From assembly GCF_024763615.1 (NCBI RefSeq), contig NC_077224.1:58476712-58540711 (forward strand): a DNA stretch of 64,000 nucleotides, in the 5' to 3' direction. Shown one piece after another: positions 60,110 to 64,000 of the stretch. Position 1 is the first letter of the stretch. Each line of letters begins with the position of its first letter. The notes under the pieces are model-generated. The model ran no database searches. It was not told the DNA's origin and was given only the letters and a program-made list of their open reading frames with translations. Position numbers and translations under genes: made by a program. This stretch comes from Phlebotomus papatasi (taxonomy: Eukaryota > Arthropoda > Insecta > Diptera > Psychodidae).

Positions 60110-60640
60110 CTATTTCTTCCATTTTACACTCTAGTTTACAAATTGCTCCTTGGAAATTACAAGGGGCCAACTAATTTTCATGAATTTTTCAAGACACAGC
60201 AGGAGAGATTAAATTTGGTGTAAAAAAATTATTTCAATTTAATGACTGACCAAAAGGAATTTATTTCATTTCTATTTATATGAGCATTAATCATCGACTA
60301 TTCAAAATATGTTTTTTTTGTGAGATAGCCCTTTGTCATTCTAAATGATGTGCAAATTTTCCTAAAATGAGAATGACAAGGCATCAACTTGCTTGAGTTA
60401 GTCCCCTGCTTAACAAAAAATTGAACGATAAAATTTATCTTGTGCTTCAAACAAATTTGCGCAAGCAACCAAAACGAGTAAATTAAAAAAACTTTTCTAA
60501 TAACGAAATTTAATAGTAATTTACATTATCTGAAAATTAATTAAGTTCGTTAAGTACATTTAAATCTCAAAATCCTAAAAAAGTGAATTAGCCCCTTGTA
60601 ATTTTCAAGGAGCGAAATGAATTATTCAGTTTACAATGTT
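60110..60640. mobile_element. TIR element with CTCCTTGGAAATTACAAGGG arms
   Basis: GCTCCTTGGAAATTACAAGG (about 60147) is mirrored by CCTTGTAATTTTCAAGGAGC (about 60595). Outer segments AGTTTACAAATTG and CAGTTTACAATG also relate. It is about 0.5 kb with no coding capacity. Confidence 0.65.
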
Positions 60641-60652
60641 TCGCGAAAAATA

Positions 60653-60769
60653 TCCATTCAGGTGCTTCAATCTTTTGTAACGGGCGGAACTCGAACTCAC
60701 AAACGTGGCAGTCGAGACAGAGACCGCCTAAGAGCCGTACGCTATTACCAATTGCACCACGGATCCCCT
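60653..60769 (-). repeat. tRNA-derived SINE (copy 3)
   Basis: Minus strand from 60769: A box TGGTGCAATTGGTAATAGCG, B box GAGTTCGAGTTCC, then the GAAGCACCTGAATGG junction, as in copy 2. The anticodon arm is expanded relative to a tRNA. Confidence 0.75.
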
Positions 60770-61333
60770 TAATTTGAATTATAATATTTTCTTTAACCCT
60801 TCTAATGTTTAAGAGTCACTCCAGAGTAGCATCACGAAAAATGCATTACAGCGACAATAAAGGAAAAAAGTTTCTTTAAAAGTAGTAGAGTGTCCTCGAT
60901 AATAGTCTTACTAACATTTTCTGAAGGTTTGAACTCATTTTAACTCTTCGTTTAGTTGCTATCCCCTGTTTTGTATGACAGGTCAAAGAAAAAGTAGGAA
61001 AAAATGTTGTGCCAAAAATCACATTTCCAATTTGAAGAAAAATACCGATTTAAAGTAATCTAACTTAAATAAATTTATTTTTACTGAAAATGTATGTCGT
61101 TCTACTTTGTGAATTTTAATTTAAAAATATTGAAAAAAACAAAAATGTGAATTTTAGAAGCGAAAGGAGTGTAAAAAAATATATTGCCGCATTCTGCGCT
61201 TAAACTAAAAGAGATAATGAAGAACAGATGGTTTTTTGAGTTTATTGGACGATAATTAGTCTAGAAATAATCAATTTACTACTTTCTCTTGCGCATTTAA
61301 AAGTTAGACTTTAGAGGGTTAATAAATCGGCAA

Positions 61334-61572
61334 TGCAGTAGACTCTCACTTAATTGGACTCTTTCTCAATTGAGCGCAAAACTTTGTCGAGTTTTCTCGT
61401 TCAATTTTAAAGCAAAATTGCTCAAATTCGCTGTAGCTTGTTTTTAATGTTATCGTGATTCTTTATAATTGAGAGCCTTTTGTGGAATTTACAATGACTT
61501 TGACGTCTAAATCTCTCGATAATTCGGATGACATTTTTCCCCAAATGCCCGATTGAGAGAGAGTCTACTGTA
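61334..61572. mobile_element. TIR element, GCAGTAGACTCTCACTTAA ends
   Basis: The left end GCAGTAGACTCTCACTTAAT pairs with the right ATTGAGAGAGAGTCTACTG + TA. It is related to 27920-28254 and 1246-1578. No intact frame. Confidence 0.8.
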
Positions 61573-61832
61573 CTTAAAAAGGGCGTGGCTTATTTTCCAG
61601 AGTGTGGCTTTTAGGAATGACCTACAAGAGTAAAGTAGTTGGAAATAATCGATTATAAGTTGAATTAATATTCTAATATTGAAAAAAAAGATGAAAAATA
61701 TCAACTCTAAGTAATGATACCTCTCTACTAAAAAGATGTAACCGGTATACTTTCTCTATTAATACGGGAGACTGATGCAATACTTGTAAAAACGTATATA
61801 TGAATTTTACATTTATAAAGAACATATTCTTA

Positions 61833-62088
61833 CACTAAGTAAGAGAAATCCGAAAAAGTTGAAATAACATTCAGGAAATGTTAATTTTCCCCTTCATTAT
61901 TGATCCGAAATCGGTGTAAATATTATGCTTTTTAGGTGCATTTTGTGTTAAAGTTACCCTTTTTCATGTTAATTTTACACTTAAAAAGGTGTAAAATTAA
62001 CATTAAAAAATGTTGATATATTTTTACACCTAAAAAGTGTTAAGGTTACGAGGAAAAAAAGTTAATTGCACCCTCTTTTTTCTCAGTG
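61833..62088. mobile_element. CACT...CAGTG element, copy 2
   Basis: CACTAAGTAAGAGAAATCCG at the left and CTTTTTTCTCAGTG at the right; the interior is collinear with 16653-16906 throughout. A TA on each flank may be the target duplication. Confidence 0.85.
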
Positions 62089-63619
62089 TATAGGAAATTT
62101 ACCCTCTATAACCCTTCTGAAGATTTACTTTCCTGTATCTCCAAAGAAAATGTGCTTTTCGTGCCAATACTATTTAAAATATATTTTAAAGAAAAAATAG
62201 TAAAGTAATGCATTATTGCCAAGTTTTCCAGGTAAAATAATTTTCGTGTTTCTACTGAACAATTTCGACAGTGAAATTTATAATGAAACTTTCTATTCAT
62301 TTTGAAATGCATCTAATATTGTAAAAATTTCAACAGTTTTAGCGAAATGAAAAACAATTAAACAACTCGATTGATATTCCCTGTGAGCATTTGTTGGACA
62401 TCACTTGCAATATCAATTGAAAGTGAACAAGTTGTTTTGCTCATGATCACATTCAACATATCATTTGCACGAGAGAACATCATGACAAACAAATTCACAA
62501 AATCTCTGAAAATTCGTCATTGCGAGTTAGAATGAGCAAAATCAACATAATTTCTATGCAATATTTGAAAAACTTTAATGTCCATTTGAGATTAAATTCT
62601 TATTGTAACCTAATTCTTCACCCTCTGAATAATATTTATACTTATCAACATTTACCGTGTTCAATTGCATTAAATACTTCAATCAACATTTAATCCATTG
62701 AATAATGTTTTTATGCATTCGTGTGGCAACATCTCATAAATTTCGTATAAATTAAATGGCAAAATAATGAATATGCAAATGAAAGTGCATTCAATGGCAA
62801 AACGGGGGACTGTTATCAAGGAAATACAGCATTCTTTACAATGCTATAAAATCTTATTTGTTCAAACATCCACAAATGTATTAAAGTTGACTTTTGTGGC
62901 TCAAGAATTAATGGATTTATTGTATGAAGAAATGCCGTGGAAAATTAATCTTTCCACTTGGCCTCAACTTCGCACAAACGTGGCAAAATTTTCACTTTCA
63001 TTTCAGAAACATGTGAGAGTGTAAAATGCCTTTTTGAAATTATCTGTTGAACTTTTTGTTTCGCATTATTGTGAGTTGTCCACTCATCTTCTTGTTTATT
63101 TAGGTCATGTTTACGTGTATTTTTTATGATAGCAACCGCGTGGAAATTGTGTTACCATTAAAATATGCAAAACCCACAACAAAATACAATTTAATTATAT
63201 TCTTCCCTAATTGTGAATATGACTGAGGATTTAAAAATATCATTGTAAAGTATTTATTTTGACGGTGAAAATTTGTTAGGTATTCAATTCAATAAAGCAA
63301 AAATTTACCGGGTGAGTGATTTTATTTGGGTGAAATTGAACTTGGTTTTCACAGAGGTTAATCAATGGGTAATTGTATGTTATTATTCAACAAAAAATAC
63401 CTCTGTTGTAATCATTTTCAATTTTTGAACTTTGGAATGATATTTTTTATAAGACTTTAAGTTTTTTTTAATCATATAAAATGGGGAAATTTTGTAGTTA
63501 TGTTCATTTGCTTTACTTGCTTTATCGTACTTTGAACCATCTTATACAAAACTCAGAGAGGTTAGACCATGAAGTCGTATTTGAACAAAATTTAACCAAT
63601 ATAATTCCCAAGAAAATAC

Positions 63620-64000
63620 TAGGGGAGACTGGGGCAAAAAGTCACAAAATGAATACCTATTTTATATTTTTACAAGCTACCCGAATGTCCCAGAATTTTT
63701 TTCTTAGCGCAATTTTATAAGAAATTTACCACTCTATAATTTTGTGAAAGTCATTTTCCTCTTTTGTAAGGAGATACATTTATCTTGACATTTTCTAAAA
63801 ATTCTGTGACCATTCTCAAAAATGCTGGGGCAAATAGTATCAGGCGTGGGGTAAAATGATCACATTTTGATTCACTTTATTACGGGCTCGCTCTATGATC
63901 TAAAGCACTCGCTCTATGATGCAAGTGTCCCGGGTTTGAATCCCCTTCAGTCACCAGGAATTTTTCTGGCGTTAAAGGTGTTCGGATTCGGTGGCAGCCA
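63620..64000. mobile_element. TAGGGGAGACTGGGGCAAAA element (copy 2), cut by window edge
   Basis: It matches 49848-50110 base for base over long stretches up to ATTACGGGCT at about 63888. There it changes to a SINE-like sequence. The right end is outside the window. Confidence 0.75.
63888..64000 (+). repeat. tRNA-like SINE inserted in a MITE (partial)
   Basis: It carries B-box GGTTTGAATCCCC after CTCGCTCTATGATGCAAGTG; the A box is less clear. GTGTTCGGATTCGGTGGCAG is at the edge. It differs from the other SINE heads, so it may be a third family. Confidence 0.5.

Larger units (their letters stand above)
48866..64000. other. Gene-poor interval downstream of glutamine synthetase
   Basis: About 15 kb with no exon I can support. 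Recognised contents are listed separately. Stretches at 52500-53700, 58900-60100 and 62100-63600 hold nothing recognisable beyond AT-rich sequence and short unrelated open frames. Confidence 0.55.

Noticed and set aside
62767..63024. 85-codon plus-strand frame
   Set aside because: Unrecognised and isolated, with no splice or promoter support.

Overview
This is an AT-rich, intron-containing nuclear window from an animal, almost certainly an insect. The two recognisable genes have insect-type exon structure. The mitochondrial glutamine synthetase has the 399-residue length and alanine/arginine-rich leader I recall for Drosophila Gs1. A fly of the nematoceran type (sand fly or midge-like) is my best guess; the species assignment is inference.

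Layout. (1) Positions 1-14768, minus strand: most of a Ras-superfamily small GTPase gene of the RERG/RASL11/RASL12 type. Five coding exons can be joined with correct phase (14757-14682, 8962-8805, 6887-6732, 3350-3182, 75-1). The C-terminus lies off the left edge, and a 5' untranslated exon must lie upstream of 14768. (2) Positions 14769-40500: about 26 kb with no convincing gene, filled with inverted-repeat (MITE-like) elements, two tRNA-derived SINEs and a Penelope-like terminal palindrome. (3) Positions 40500-48870, plus strand: glutamine synthetase, with a GC-richer promoter/5'UTR zone, coding exon 1 (41489-41708), a 5.8-kb repeat-filled intron, coding exon 2 (47480-48459) and a 3'UTR with an AATAAA signal. 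(4) Positions 48870-64000: a second gene-free stretch of MITEs, SINEs and minisatellites.

The dominant feature is a dense, nested mobile-element landscape. More than twenty hairpin elements are flanked by TA, with ends of the TAGGGGAGACNGGGGC, TAGGGGAAAG or TAGGGTGGAG type. Two elements have TTAA flanks and CACTAAACC ends (piggyBac-like). One family has CACTG ends. A tRNA-derived SINE family has internal A and B boxes and (AAAT)n tails. At least five element-within-element insertions give a relative order of activity. The most unusual objects are a large palindrome carrying two divergent hammerhead-ribozyme-like cores (35.1-35.4 kb), a ~200-bp-arm palindrome inside the glutamine synthetase intron (46.2-46.6 kb), a MITE whose arms are built from a CGGGATTTTGGC minisatellite (57.5 kb), and a GTPase whose switch II/G3 motif is degenerate.

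The two genes show no sign of acting together. No bacterial-type operon, CRISPR, rRNA or true tRNA gene is present. All coordinates of repeats were read by eye and may be off by a few bases.
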